Shown here: positions 10,183-20,048 of the stretch, piece by piece | Layout: the number at the start of each line of letters is the position of its first letter | Numbering within the stretch: position 1 is the stretch's first letter | Source: Emiliania huxleyi CCMP1516 | Taxonomy: Eukaryota; Haptophyta; Isochrysidales; Noelaerhabdaceae | Length of the DNA stretch: 64,000 bases | Reading direction: 5' to 3' | Assembly: GCF_000372725.1 (NCBI RefSeq) | Contig: NW_005201058.1 | Span: 41,436-105,435 of the forward strand | Position numbers and translations under genes: made by a program | Notes under the pieces: generated by a model | Seen by the model: only the letters and a program-made list of their open reading frames with translations | Told to the model about the DNA's origin: nothing | Database searches by the model: none

Positions 10183-10819
10183 TTAAAGATGCCCTGCAGC
10201 TATAAGCGCGTTTGCTATTCGAAATACCTGCGTTTCCTGTACAGGAAGCGACAGCCTCCAGACACACACCTCATACTGTCATACACACATATGGAGCCCC
10301 TCTCTCGCCCCCCTGGCGGCGGCAGTGGCCATGGCGACGCTGACGGCGGTGGCACTCGTGGGACGTGGCGGTGACACTCGTGGCCGCGGCGGCGCCTGGG
10401 CAGCAGAGAGCTGTCGCTGCAGTGCTGGCGGCAGCTGGCGGCGGCGGCTGGATGCGGCGGCTGGCGGCGGCATTGCTGGCGGCGGCCATGCGGGGGAGGC
10501 GTTGCTGTGGCGGCGATGCAGCGCTGTCCTCGCGGCTGACGTGCGCCCGGGATAGCAAGCACTGGCAGTCTGCCGGCGCGGCCGGCGCATTCGAATGCGC
10601 CCGCCGCGCCGGCAGACTGTTGGATGGCCACAGTCGCGAAAGTGGGTGAAGTCCGTGCGGCGCCGTGGCAGCGGTGGCCAGGCGGCCCCTCTCGGTGCGC
10701 CACCGCGACCGCGTTGCGCTCTCGCGCCTCGCCATGCTGCAGGCTGGACGAGGGACATTTGTCGCGACTTTCAAGGGAAAACGCAACGCATCTTGAATAT
10801 GGCTGCAGGGCATCTTTAA
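10183..10819. mobile_element. MITE-like element with TTAA flanks and terminal inverted repeats
   Basis: The left end is TTAAAGATGCCCTGCAGC and the right end is its exact reverse complement, GCTGCAGGGCATCTTTAA. The inverted similarity continues more weakly for ~50 nt inside. The boundary TTAA on each side fits the TTAA target duplication of piggyBac-type transposons. The interior is GC-rich, non-coding and contains a 54-bp palindrome. There is no transposase. It interrupts LINE tail sequence that is contiguous at 56.3-56.7 kb, which supports it being an insertion. Confidence 0.7.
10566..10619. repeat. 54-bp palindrome inside the MITE
   Basis: CAGTCTGCCGGCGCGG... pairs with ...CCGCGCCGGCAGACTG around ATTCGAAT, with one mismatch and no loop. 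Confidence 0.9.
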
Positions 10820-11426
10820 TCCCTGTGTGCCGCGATGATAGCGATGAATCGGCGCGGCAGCGGACGGACGTCAACGCGAGCGGACGGCGCGAAAGTGCTC
10901 GGGCCTCGGCGCGACAGAAACTGGAGAGAGAGAGAGATCACGACTCTCACAGTGATTTTGGGCTCGGCAGCTTGACCAGAAACTGGCGTGTGTGGTGGAG
11001 GCGTGCCATCCTCCCATCCCTCCCTTGGGTTGTCTGTTTTCTTTCTTTAAGACACAAAGCTGGACCTAGTGATGAGCCGTTACACATATGCCATATCCGG
11101 ATATGCAACGGTGGCATAAGGCGACTGATGCACCGTCCCAGGACCTGAGCTGGTGCTGCACCTCGAGTGCTGGACTGGCGCGCCAAGTACACACAGGCGC
11201 GCCAAGTACACACAATCAGCGGCTCGGATACCCGGCTCGCTGCTGTCTCGTCACTCGTGTGTCTGCGCGCAACAAAGGAAAACACACCGTGCCTGCTATG
11301 AGCAACATGCAACAGAGGAAACACCGATCGCAAAAAAGAAAGTGCGGCCGCGCGGCTCGGCCACAAGACACACAGCTGGAACTGGCGCGCCAAATACACA
11401 CAAACAGCGGCTCATACCCGGCTCTG
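10820..11426. other. No gene seen; repeat fragments
   Basis: 10935-10985 matches 56700-56745. 10993-11052 is an inverted copy of 4496-4556. CGCGCCAAGTACACACA-type units recur at 11175-11215 and 11390-11403. Confidence 0.5.
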
Positions 11427-12250
11427 CTATGTGGGCATGGGCGCCCCGTCCGAGCCGCACGCGATGAGCTCGAAAACGTACGTGCCGGGTGCGCCCTCCT
11501 CCCCAAACGCCTTGAGCGCGGCCAGCCCCGCCCACCGCTGCGGCTCCTGCACGTACCACGCGGCGGTATGCCGGTGGCGGTCGCTCTGGACGAGCTTGGT
11601 CTCGCCGAGCGCCGCGATCTCGCACCGCCGCGTGGCCACCTCCTCCGCCGCGTCCGCCCCGCCCACCATCAAAAAGGAGTTGAACTTCTCCTCGAAGGCC
11701 TGGACGTTGTCGCGGTGCGGCGCCTCCCACCTTGGGCGCAGGGCAGGGCGCGGTTGAGAGGGAGGTGTGGGCGGAGTGGTGTGGGCGTAGAGCGGTGAGG
11801 ATGCGGAGCGGCAGGGGGGCACCATTTTCCCTCTTGCCAATAGCCGAACTTGCGGAAGGACCACTGGGACGGGTGACTGCTGGCTGCGAGCGAGTCGGAG
11901 AGACTGAGGTGCATGCGGTGCCAGACTTGGTAGTCGTCTGTCTCGCGCATCTTGCTGGCCATGTCAATCAGCACCTCGTCGCCACGGGTGGAGAGTACGG
12001 AGTACCGCTCCCAGCTGGATGGCTGGCCCTCGCTATCGCGGTACTCCCACTCGAACCAGTCCCCCTCTTTGAAGCGCGACGACGCGAGCTGCCGCCCCAT
12101 CGCGACGTGCGCAGGGCCGGACCGGGGCTTGCTGTGCTGCCGCTCCTCCAGGAGACGTGGATGCCGCGCGCGAGCTGCTTGGTCGGAAGAGAAAAGCGCT
12201 GCACTGGCGCCGACGGCTGCGCCTCCCGCGAGGTGGCGGAGATGCAGCAT
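11427..12250 (-). CDS. Conserved-looking two-exon protein of unknown function
   Basis: Exons 12250-11823 and 11730-11427 (intron 92 nt, 11731-11822) give about 243 residues. The phase fits (TG|G) and reads ...GYWQEGKWWEAPHRDNVQAF.... The first ~50 residues look like a targeting or low-complexity leader; translation may start at MGRQLASSRF (~12101). The body is rich in aromatic residues (FEWEYRD, WERYSVLS, AAWYVQEPQRW) and compact, without membrane segments. I do not recognise the family. The intron starts GTGCCCCCCTGCCGCTCCGC and the next exon GTGGGAGGCGCCGCACCGC, an echo like those in FBPase. Confidence 0.65.
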
Positions 12251-12423
12251 ATGTGTCGAAGGAGCGGGACGCGGTGGTGCCCCGGTGTGGATGGAGTGGG
12301 GCGGAATTTGAGAGCTTTCTCTTTTATTCTACCCTTTTCTTCATAGTAACGGCATTTAGTCGGAGAGGCGCCCGAGATGGGGGCCGGGGGGATTAGATCG
12401 CGCGCGGCGCGCGTGCGTCCCCT

Positions 12424-12634
12424 CAGCCAATCAGGAGCTTCTCCTCCTCGATCAAGGAGTAGGGAGGTAGGTACCTCCATGCTGAGTGAGCGGCGCCGGC
12501 CCCTTCCTTGCGGATCCGGCCAGAGGTGTCGTAGTGCGAGCCGTGGCACGGGCAGAACCACCCGTTGTAGTCGCCGGCCTTGTTGATCGGGACGCAGCCG
12601 AGGTGCGTGCACACGCCAAGCACGACCAGGGTCT
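12424..12634 (-). pseudogene. C-terminal exon of a Rieske iron-sulfur protein (complex III), apparently partial
   Basis: The exon starts after TTAACCCAG and encodes VCTHLGC and CPCHGSHYD, the two boxes whose Cys and His bind the 2Fe-2S cluster of the bc1-complex Rieske subunit, then SGRIRK and a C-terminus IEEEKLLIG-stop. Between them the expected GPAPL..MEVPPYS is replaced. The DNA shows three 4-bp tandem duplications (AAGGAAGG, CTCACTCA, TACCTACC); together they add 12 nt, so the end is back in frame but ~15 residues are scrambled. No upstream exons (membrane anchor, N-terminus) are seen; the neighbouring 1.8 kb is LINE. Either a decayed partial copy or a gene whose other exons lie elsewhere or are misassembled. 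Confidence 0.75.
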
Positions 12635-12639
12635 CTGGG

Positions 12640-14430
12640 TTAAGCGTCTCTGCCCGTCTCTGCCCGTCTCTCCGACCGACGTTGGCAGACGCGGGACGAT
12701 GGCAGACGCGGAGACGCCGCGGCCCCGCAAGCACGCCACACGCGGCCACGCGAACGAGTGGGTGCGAGGACGGCTCGGCGAGGGGCTCACGGCGGGGTCG
12801 CACACGGCAGGGGTGACGGGGCCGCTGTGGAGCGATGTGGTCAGGGGAACGACGAGACACAAATGGGACAAGCGCCAGCGGATCAAGGATCAGCACGGCG
12901 AGCGCGAGATTGAATTCGCCGACGTGGATGATCATAACGTGGTGACAAAGACCGTCATGGGAGCGCGTGTGCGGCAGCAGGCGGGGGTGCCACACGGAGC
13001 GCACCACGAGAGGATTATGCGGGGAGAGGCGGGGAGAGAGACCCCGGGCGCCGCCACAAGGAGCGAACTCAGGGGCTGCCTCGTCTGTAAGGCCGCGAGG
13101 GACGCGGCGAGGAGGGCGGCACTAAAGCGAGACCCGCTGTGTCCGATCGTGCGGAAAGCCGCGCAGCAATGGACCGAGGAAGATGAGAACCCACCTAGAG
13201 CGACGATGGCGCACTTGCTTAGCGGCGCCTGCCTGGGGAATAGGGAGCAGGCCAGATGGTTCCTCAGAGTAGCGCGAGCGCAGACGGGGACGGCGATCAG
13301 CAAAGTAGCCCAGGCGGCACCCGACTCCAAGGATACGCTGAAGACGCTGAGGATAGCGCATGTCGCTGCGCTGAAGGGCTCACGCTATAGGGTGCTGGAT
13401 GAGGACGGGTACGATGCACTAGCCCCAGCCGTCGGGGGGGTGTTGCCGGCGCTGGTAGATGATCTCTCGGAGACGAGCCGGAGGGACCTTGGCGCCGGGG
13501 TCACGAGGAACTTGCAAGTCGTGGCCGAGGCGGCGACGGGCGCGGTGCAGAGGTGGATCCAGCTCAATGATGAGGCTACGGCGCGCATAATGAAGAGAGA
13601 GGAACACATCGAGTGGCTGAGGAAGCTCTTCACTGGGTGGAAAGAGGCTCGGCCGGCCTTGAGGGAGTCGCAGAGGAGGGATAACGCAGGCAACGCAGGG
13701 ACGGGCCAACAGCCAGTGGGACGAACGAGGGCCGCGACGGCGGCTCAAGCGGGAGGGAGCGGAGACGGTGGGAAGCGAGCGAAGTGGGTGAGACTGATGA
13801 TGCTCCTTCGACTTAGGGAGCGGTTCAGATGCTGGGCGGGCTTCAGCGTTCAGGCTGGTGCTCACGCGAAAAGGAATCGACGCGATGTGCAAAGCATACA
13901 AGAAGGGGAGAAGGAAGAGGAGGGACGCCGGTGAGGACGAAGCAGAGACTAGCGCAGACGAGAGCAGGGCAGACCCGGGGACTGGGGAGCCGGAGCAGAC
14001 GGCATCGGCCGCCGAGGGAACGTTGGGAAGAGGCACGAGGAGGGCGGCGACCTCGACCGACTATGGACAGCCCCTTGGAGTGTGAACGGCTTCGTAGCCC
14101 TCCGGTCTACTAACTGAAGATCCGCAGGACTGGAGCGAAAAAAAAGCAAGCGAGTGGACTATGGAGGACCCGTCGCCAGACGACGCAGGGCAGAAGACGG
14201 TGAGGCGGAGCAGACGCGCAGGGCGAGACGAGGGAGGGAGCAGGACTTTGCGGAGATCAGCAGGAGGATGTACGAAGAGATTAGGAGCAGCAGGGACCCG
14301 AGGGACCATGTGGAAGACGGCTAGTGCTAGCCCCCCATCGGGAGGACGACCCCGGCTAGTCGCCGACCACACCCACAAAGAACCCTGCACAAAGATCGCA
14401 AGGGCGGGGACCTGTTCCTTTTTACCCATC
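12640..14430 (+). mobile_element. 5'-truncated LINE (non-LTR) 3' fragment
   Basis: The open frame 12700-13934 encodes a Lys/Arg-rich region, then [10 protein letters not shown]...MAHLLSGACLG, which resembles the Cys/His cluster after the reverse transcriptase in LINE ORF2, then a helical tail (EEHIEWLRKLFTGWKEA). Coding potential continues in other frames to ~14325, where it ends FAEISRRMYEEIRSSRDPRD and HVEDG-stop; the same type of tail closes the fragments at 10.1 and 56.5 kb. The protein is frameshifted around 13860-14170. A (ATTT)n-like tract follows at 14454-14475. The reverse transcriptase itself is missing (5' truncation is usual for LINEs). It sits immediately upstream of the Rieske exon, inside what should be its intron. 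Confidence 0.65.
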
Positions 14431-14453
14431 TCACAGTAGAGAGGTGTCCGTTT

Positions 14454-14508
14454 TTATTTATTTATTTATTTATATACAAAGGGCTCCGAACGACTCCTCT
14501 GCCGCATG

Positions 14509-14554
<46 letters not shown>

Positions 14555-14607
14555 TCTTCTCTCTCTCTCTCTCTCCGCTCTCTCCGCTCCCCCCCCCCCC
14601 CCCCCCT
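14454..14607. repeat. Microsatellites: (TTTA)n, (TC)n, (C)n
   Basis: TTTATTTATTTA at 14454-14475, (CT/TC)n at 14512-14585 and a C run at ~14589-14606, just beyond the end of the MYND-RING gene. The C run is a likely place for sequencing error. Confidence 0.95.
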
Positions 14608-14610
14608 GGC

Positions 14611-16656
14611 TCAAATGGGCTCCCGACAGGTCGGGCAGGTTGGCTCTCGATCGCGACTTCGGCACTGCTGCCGCCACGCCATCACACAAGCGACGTGCAA
14701 GGAGTGCCGCCCGCACGGCTTGCACTGCGGCATTTCTCCAGCCTCCATGCATATGCAGCACTCCTCCACCTCGTCCTCTGCCGGCACTGCGGTTGCCGCC
14801 TGAGCATCGTCCGATCCGCCCTCCGATGTCGACGCACGAGGCGCCGTCGCCTCTGCCCTCGCCCGGAGCTCCGCTCGACGCGCCCGTCTCGTCTCGGCCG
14901 CCTCCCTCCGCCTCTGAGCCTCTGCGCGCCGCGCTGCCACGCGAGCCTCCTGCGCCGCCTCCTGCGCCGCCACAGCGCGTGCCTCCAGCCGTTGCCGCTC
15001 CTCCCGCTCTATCTCCGCAGCGGCCTCGACGTCTACGGCACGTCTCCGGACCCTCTCCAGCTCAGCCACAAGGGCTGCGTGCGAGTGCGCCTCGAGAGAA
15101 CGGTGAGAGAGGATGTCGCACGCGTCCTCAACATCTTCCAGCGCTTGGCTAACGCTCCCCATAGTGCAGAAGGCCTCGGCGCGCAAGCACATGCTGCGCA
15201 CCAGCGACGTCAACGCAGCAGGCTCAGACGCAAATTGGAGGAGCTCGATCGCCTGCTGGTAGCGGTCGAGCGCAACGGCCGCTCGGCCCCTGTTCATGGC
15301 CTGCTCACCGTCATGGCGGAGCGCCCCGGCCTTGGCGATCACGCGCGCCTCGTCGCTCGCGCCTCCGGAGCGGCGACGCCGGCAACGGACAGCGGCGAGG
15401 TCCGCCTCGACTTGGTCGTACTCGTCGGGCAAACGCTTCCCGGTCTGGCGGACGGTCTCCCGCGTGTTCTCCGGGGTGTCTAACCAGCCAAGCGTCTCCA
15501 AGCGCCGCACCCACTGTTGCCTCTCGGCCAGCGGTGGCGCAGGGCGCCCAGTCGGCCACAACATGCGACGATAGGCGTACCCGCCGATGCCTTCGCGAAC
15601 CAGCTCCGCGATCTGCTGCGCACGCTCGGACGGCTCCATTGACCGGATGTGCCCTCGCATGCCAAACCAGTGCAAGTCGGTCCGGTATTGGGCCCAAATC
15701 TCATCAAAGGACTTGATGCTCTTGGTGGTTTGAAAGACCAACCCGCCGCTGTACTCGCGCATCTCGAGGCTGCAACCCTGGGCCATCTCAAAACAGAGCG
15801 CGGTGCTATCGCCAAACACACGATTGCGCTCCATGATCCGCTCCGTGTTGATGATGCCGGATTCGCCCGCAGCCAATCGCATGCGCACAAAGAGTGGGCG
15901 CACCTCGGACTGCTCGACTGTGTCACAGCGGCAGAGGGGCTCCTTGCCCTCGCGCCGCGTGAAGGAGAGCAGGAGTACAGGGTGGCGCTGCCCTCTCAGG
16001 TCGGCAATGAGAAAGGCACAGGTGAGGCGACGGTCCAGCAACTCGCCGGCTACCAAAGATGAGGTCCTCGGAAGATCGCCGAGGCGCCGAGAGCGGTCGC
16101 GGAAGGCCTCCAAGAGAACGCTGCGGTGACGGCACTCGCGATCGTGGCCGTTGTCGCGGTCCCTGCGCTGGCACTCCTCCGAGCAGTACAGCTTTCCGCA
16201 GACGTCGCAGTCGAGACTCGTCGCCTTGGGCGCCAACGTTGCGCAGACTGCACACAGGGAGAGGGCCACGATGCTGCTTGGATGAACAACCAAGGTTCGG
16301 ATCTTGCCGGTGCTGTCCGGTCTCTTAGTCCGAACCTCGTACCGCTCGCCGTCCACCGTGCTCATCACCGTCACGACCGCATCGTTCAGTTCCTGGCAAC
16401 GGTCAAGCCCTACTAACTTGGCGTCAGCTCCAATCGGCAGCGTGAGTGCCGCCGGCACCTCCTTGTTTGCCTCCACGCACGCCGCGCATCGGCCAGTGCC
16501 GAGCCTAACCTTCTTCCGCTGAGCGGCCGAGAAGTCACTCGCGCGGAGCTCGCTCCGGCAGGCGGCGCACCTCAGCATCGGCAAGGGGCGGTGCTTGCTC
16601 TCTTCCGCGTCGCGCCGCAGTTCGAGCAGTCGCTGCTGGGGGGCGCGGGCGGTCAA
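14611..16656 (-). CDS. MYND zinc finger / coiled-coil / C-terminal RING protein, putative E3 ubiquitin ligase
   Basis: An intronless frame of 681 residues. Residues ~27-65 hold CAACR...RKKVRLGTGRCAAC, a paired-Cys module. Residues ~135-177 hold a MYND-type finger: CAVC..., CDVCGKLYCSEECQRRD, then H and C. A middle region of ~300 residues follows. Residues ~440-530 have TPR-like helices (MNRGRAAVALDRYQQAIELL). A charged Ala/Arg/Glu coiled coil spans ~535-610. The C-terminus is a RING finger: CCICMEAGEMPQCKPCGRHS, LHVACVMAW, CPTCREPI. RING proteins recruit ubiquitin-loaded E2 enzymes and MYND fingers bind Pro-rich partners, so an E3 ligase role is inferred. The alternative start at residue 27 (MLRCAAC) is possible. 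Confidence 0.85.
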   Translation of the reverse strand: MTARAPQQRLLELRRDAEESKHRPLPMLRCAACRSELRASDFSAAQRKKVRLGTGRCAACVEANKEVPAALTLPIGADAKLVGLDRCQELNDAVVTVMSTVDGERYEVRTKRPDSTGKIRTLVVHPSSIVALSLCAVCATLAPKATSLDCDVCGKLYCSEECQRRDRDNGHDRECRHRSVLLEAFRDRSRRLGDLPRTSSLVAGELLDRRLTCAFLIADLRGQRHPVLLLSFTRREGKEPLCRCDTVEQSEVRPLFVRMRLAAGESGIINTERIMERNRVFGDSTALCFEMAQGCSLEMREYSGGLVFQTTKSIKSFDEIWAQYRTDLHWFGMRGHIRSMEPSERAQQIAELVREGIGGYAYRRMLWPTGRPAPPLAERQQWVRRLETLGWLDTPENTRETVRQTGKRLPDEYDQVEADLAAVRCRRRRSGGASDEARVIAKAGALRHDGEQAMNRGRAAVALDRYQQAIELLQFASEPAALTSLVRSMCLRAEAFCTMGSVSQALEDVEDACDILSHRSLEAHSHAALVAELERVRRRAVDVEAAAEIEREERQRLEARAVAAQEAAQEARVAARRAEAQRRREAAETRRARRAELRARAEATAPRASTSEGGSDDAQAATAVPAEDEVEECCICMEAGEMPQCKPCGRHSLHVACVMAWRQQCRSRDREPTCPTCREPI

Positions 16657-17339
16657 AACCTTGGTCTCGCGGTTTGTTTTTTTTTCAGTACGTACGTTTT
16701 AGCTTACTGGGAGAAGAGGGAGAGGGGGTTGTGTTCTCCAGGCCCCTATCTCAGTGTATGTAGTTTTTATGAACAGGGCTCCAGGCCCCAAATGATGTGT
16801 GAGTCTTAGAGTTGTTTTGTTTTGCTCAAAGTGCTTTTCGGTCTCAGACCTACCTACATTCTAATTCCAGAATGGCATTCTTCGAAATAGAATGGGCGCC
16901 GCAGCGGCCCGTAGCGGCGCCCCCTGCGTGCCCACGGCCACCCCGGGGCCATGGGACATCCCCCCGGCCATCGGGGATGCTTGGTTCATCCATTACCCCA
17001 TTTACACGGGCTGTGTTGCGGCGCGCCTCGAGACGCGCAGCGCAGCGCAGCGCGCAAACCACAAAACAGATCAGAAGACGGCCGTGGCGACACCCGCTCT
17101 CTGAGCGACAGCCCCGCAAAGGGCACTCGCTCGCAGGCAAGGACTACGGGCAGCACCGGCAGCAGCAGAGCTGGCGGTCCGTCTCCCCGCCCGCTTAGCA
17201 AGTCGGCCCCAGCGTCACGGCCGGGACGGGCCAGGAGCCGCCCGGCTCGACGAGCACTCTTGTAGCATGCAGCACACAGACTGCATGGGTTTGCCTCTGC
17301 ATAGACGGGCTGATTCTACATTCCGTATTTCTCTGAAAA
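16657..17339. other. No gene seen; short palindromic repeat ends
   Basis: 16873-16905 (CATTCTTCGAAATAGAATGG followed by GCGCC) recurs at 19435-19470, and a related ATTCTATAATATAGAA palindrome lies at 19628-19665. They look like ends of a small dispersed element. Confidence 0.5.
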
Positions 17340-18790
17340 TGCAGAATGCAGTTGCAGAATGCAGAATGCAGAACCCAGCCCAAAATGTTTACTCTGTATG
17401 TGCAGCATGCAGAATGCAGGATGCAGGAAGCAGAATCGTCCCCAAAATGGATTCTTCTGCATGGTGCAGGATGCAGGATGCAGAATGCAGGATGCAAAAT
17501 CAGTGAGACCCAAAGAGTTTGTCCGTCGGGTGCAGCTCACAGCTTTGAGCCCGATTCCGCATCCTGCATCCGCATCCTGCATTCTGCATCGGGTGCTAAG
17601 GCATCCGGCTTTGGGCCCGATTCTGCATTCTGCATTCTGCATCTGCATCCTGCATCGGGTGCAGTTCACAGCTTTGGAGCTGATTCTGCATTCTGCATTC
17701 TGCATCTGCATCCTGCATGATGTCATGTTGGTGCCCGGGCACAAAAGGCAGAGATATCACGATAGTTACTCTCGAGCGCAGATTACGCATGATCAACTCC
17801 TGAGGAGCGCCAACGGCGCGACGCGGCCCGGGTTTCGCACACAGCAGCCCCCGGCAGGGCCTAGGGAACAGCGTGTGAGCTTTGGCGAACTATCATAGCC
17901 GCAGACTTGTCCATGCGAAAAAGGAGCGCAGATTAAATCCTGATGTCCGGAACGGACTTATATGTGTTTGTACTGTTATGAAAAAAACACACCAACACAA
18001 CACGGGAGCTACGATCACCTCCTGAGGAGCGCCAACGGCGCGACGCGGCCCGGGTTTCGCACACAGCAGCCCCCGGCAGGGCCTAGGGAACAGCGTGTGA
18101 GCTTTGGCGAACTATCATAGCCGCAGACTTGTCCATGCGAAAAAGGAGCGCAGATTAAATCCTGATGTCCGGAACGGACTTATATGTGTTTGTACTGTTG
18201 TGAAAAAAACACACCAACACAACACGAGAGCTACGAGCGGCTCTTAATCTCTCTTCTCGCACATATGTTCCCTCCCCTCACAGGATGCAGATGCAGAATG
18301 CAGAATGCAGAATCGGCCCCAAAGCTGTGAACTGCGCCCGATGCAGGATGCAGATGCAGAATGCAGAATGCAGAATCAGCCCCAAAGCTGTGAACTGCAC
18401 CCGATGCAGGATGCAGATGCAGAATGCAGAATGCAGAATCAGCCCCAAAGCTGTGAACTGCACCCGATGCAGGATGCAGATGCAGGATGCAGAATGAAGA
18501 ATCAGCCCCAAAGCTGTGAACTGCACCCGATGCAGGATGCAGATACAGAATGCAGAATGCAGAATCAGCCCCAAAGCTGTGAACTGCCCCCGATGCAGGA
18601 TGCAGATGCAGGATGCAGAATGCAGAAGCGGCCCCAAAGGTACAGCTGTGAGAGACGTGCAGGATGCAGGATGCAGAATGCAGAATGCAAAAACTCACCC
18701 ACAGCCAGGAGAGAGCGAATAGAGTATGATGCAGGATGCAGGTGCAGAATGCAAAAACTCGCCCAATATAGGTAGGAGAGGCCAAAAAAA
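17340..18790. repeat. Satellite field of a 63-bp unit in both orientations
   Basis: The unit contains GCAGAATGCAGAATGCAGAA, then CCCCAAAGCTGTGAACTGC and CCGATGCAGG. At 18283-18650 the period is exactly 63 bp for five steps (unit starts 18341, 18404, 18467, 18530, 18593). About three inverted copies occupy 17525-17725, and looser GCAGAATG arrays lie at 17340-17510 and 18650-18790. As 63 is divisible by three, long open frames (QNAECRISPKAVN type) arise on both strands; these are not genes. Confidence 0.95.
17793..18236. repeat. 222-bp tandem duplication between inverted satellite arrays
   Basis: Two nearly identical units (offset 222 bp), each running from CTCCTGAGGAGCGCCAACGG to GAGCTACGA and including CCGGAACGGACTTATATGTG. 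The pair sits exactly between the minus- and plus-oriented 63-bp satellite arrays. Confidence 0.95.
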
Positions 18791-20048
18791 GAGTCGTACG
18801 GAATGCACAATGCAGGTGCGGAATACAGAATCCCACCCAAGAGTGCACTGTGTGTGCAGAGAGGGTCTGTATGGTGCAGATGCTCTCTATACAGACTGTG
18901 TGCTGCATACTACATGTCTCTCGACGAGATCGACGAAGAGGACAAAGACGAGGACGAAGACGAGAAGAGGACTACTCGAACTTGGACGAGGACTCAGGCG
19001 AGGCGCAGGACTCGGAGATCGGGCAGGGAAGCGAGGACCATGACTAGGTGACACGAGGAGTAGATGTGACACAGGTAGACCGCATTCGCACTGTCTGCTC
19101 ACTTCTGCCGCCCGACCCTTTCGCCCGCCCACCACTTGCGAGCACAAATCTCACACTTCCACTGCCCTCGCCACAGGCGGCGACGGACGGACATCCAAGG
19201 CTCGAACGGCGGCAGCAGCTCAACGGCCGCCGGCGGCCGTCGTGCGTTTGCTTTCGCCATACGCGGCCCCCGGCGTCTGCTCTGGTTTGCCGGGGCGGGG
19301 GGGAGGACTCTCATTTGCGGACTGTTGGGCTTCTCTGTGTTGAACTGGCGCTTGTCGCGAACCCCACCAGTCTGGCCGAGCGGCACGCTGCCGCTGGGGG
19401 CGTGAGGAGGCCGTGGGGGACGGCGGCGGACCCCATTCTTCGATATAGAATGGGCGCTCACCGCGGCCCGTCTGCTGCTGAAAATGTGGCGTGTTGGGGG
19501 CTCTCCTGTGTGACTCCTCTGGCTCGCCGCGTTAAAGTGGCGCCTGTGTGTGACCAGCCTCAACCCCGGCAAGCGCCCCCCGGCCGCTGGGGCTGCGAGG
19601 CGGCCGGGTGAGCGCGCGCGAGACGCCATTCTACATTATAGGATGCCATTCTATAATATAGAACAGCCAGGTAGGGCTGAGACCGTTTTGCGTATATTTC
19701 CGGACGGATGGAGGAGGACTCTTTCCATTGAGTTGTTGAATCGTAACTAGGACTGGACACCAACGCGGTATGGGTGGATGCGAGACAGGAGACGACGGCA
19801 CACGCTCGAGCGACACACAGGCACATAAGCTCACCCGATGAGCAAACAAAGGTGCCGGTTTGGTGTTCACACCTGATGAGGCAAAGCTGGTCATCTCGTT
19901 TTGGGTTGGAGGGCGAGCAGCAAGAGCCAAAAACAAAGGCGCTTCCCGGCTCTGCTCCCGCGCCTCGCCACGGCCACTCTCTCTGCCGCCGACGACCAAG
20001 AACCGCCGCCGCCTCTCCCTCCCCGTGCCCCACACAGGCTCGCGCGCG
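18791..20048. other. No supported gene; short acidic and Cys-containing frames
   Basis: A short plus-strand frame at 18914-19050 encodes an acidic run (DEIDEEDKDEDEDEK). A minus-strand frame at 19255-19099 ends WKCEICARKWW, a possible Cys pair, but has no supported start. I do not call either a gene. Confidence 0.35.

Noticed and set aside
14512-14585. Possible promoter or splicing polypyrimidine tract next to the MYND-RING gene
   Set aside because: It is a plain (TC)n microsatellite downstream of that gene's stop, with nothing to tie it to regulation.
17340-18908. Long open frames on both strands (QNAECRISPKAVN- and CILHRVQFTALG-type peptides)
   Set aside because: They are translations of the 63-bp satellite, open only because the period is a multiple of three.
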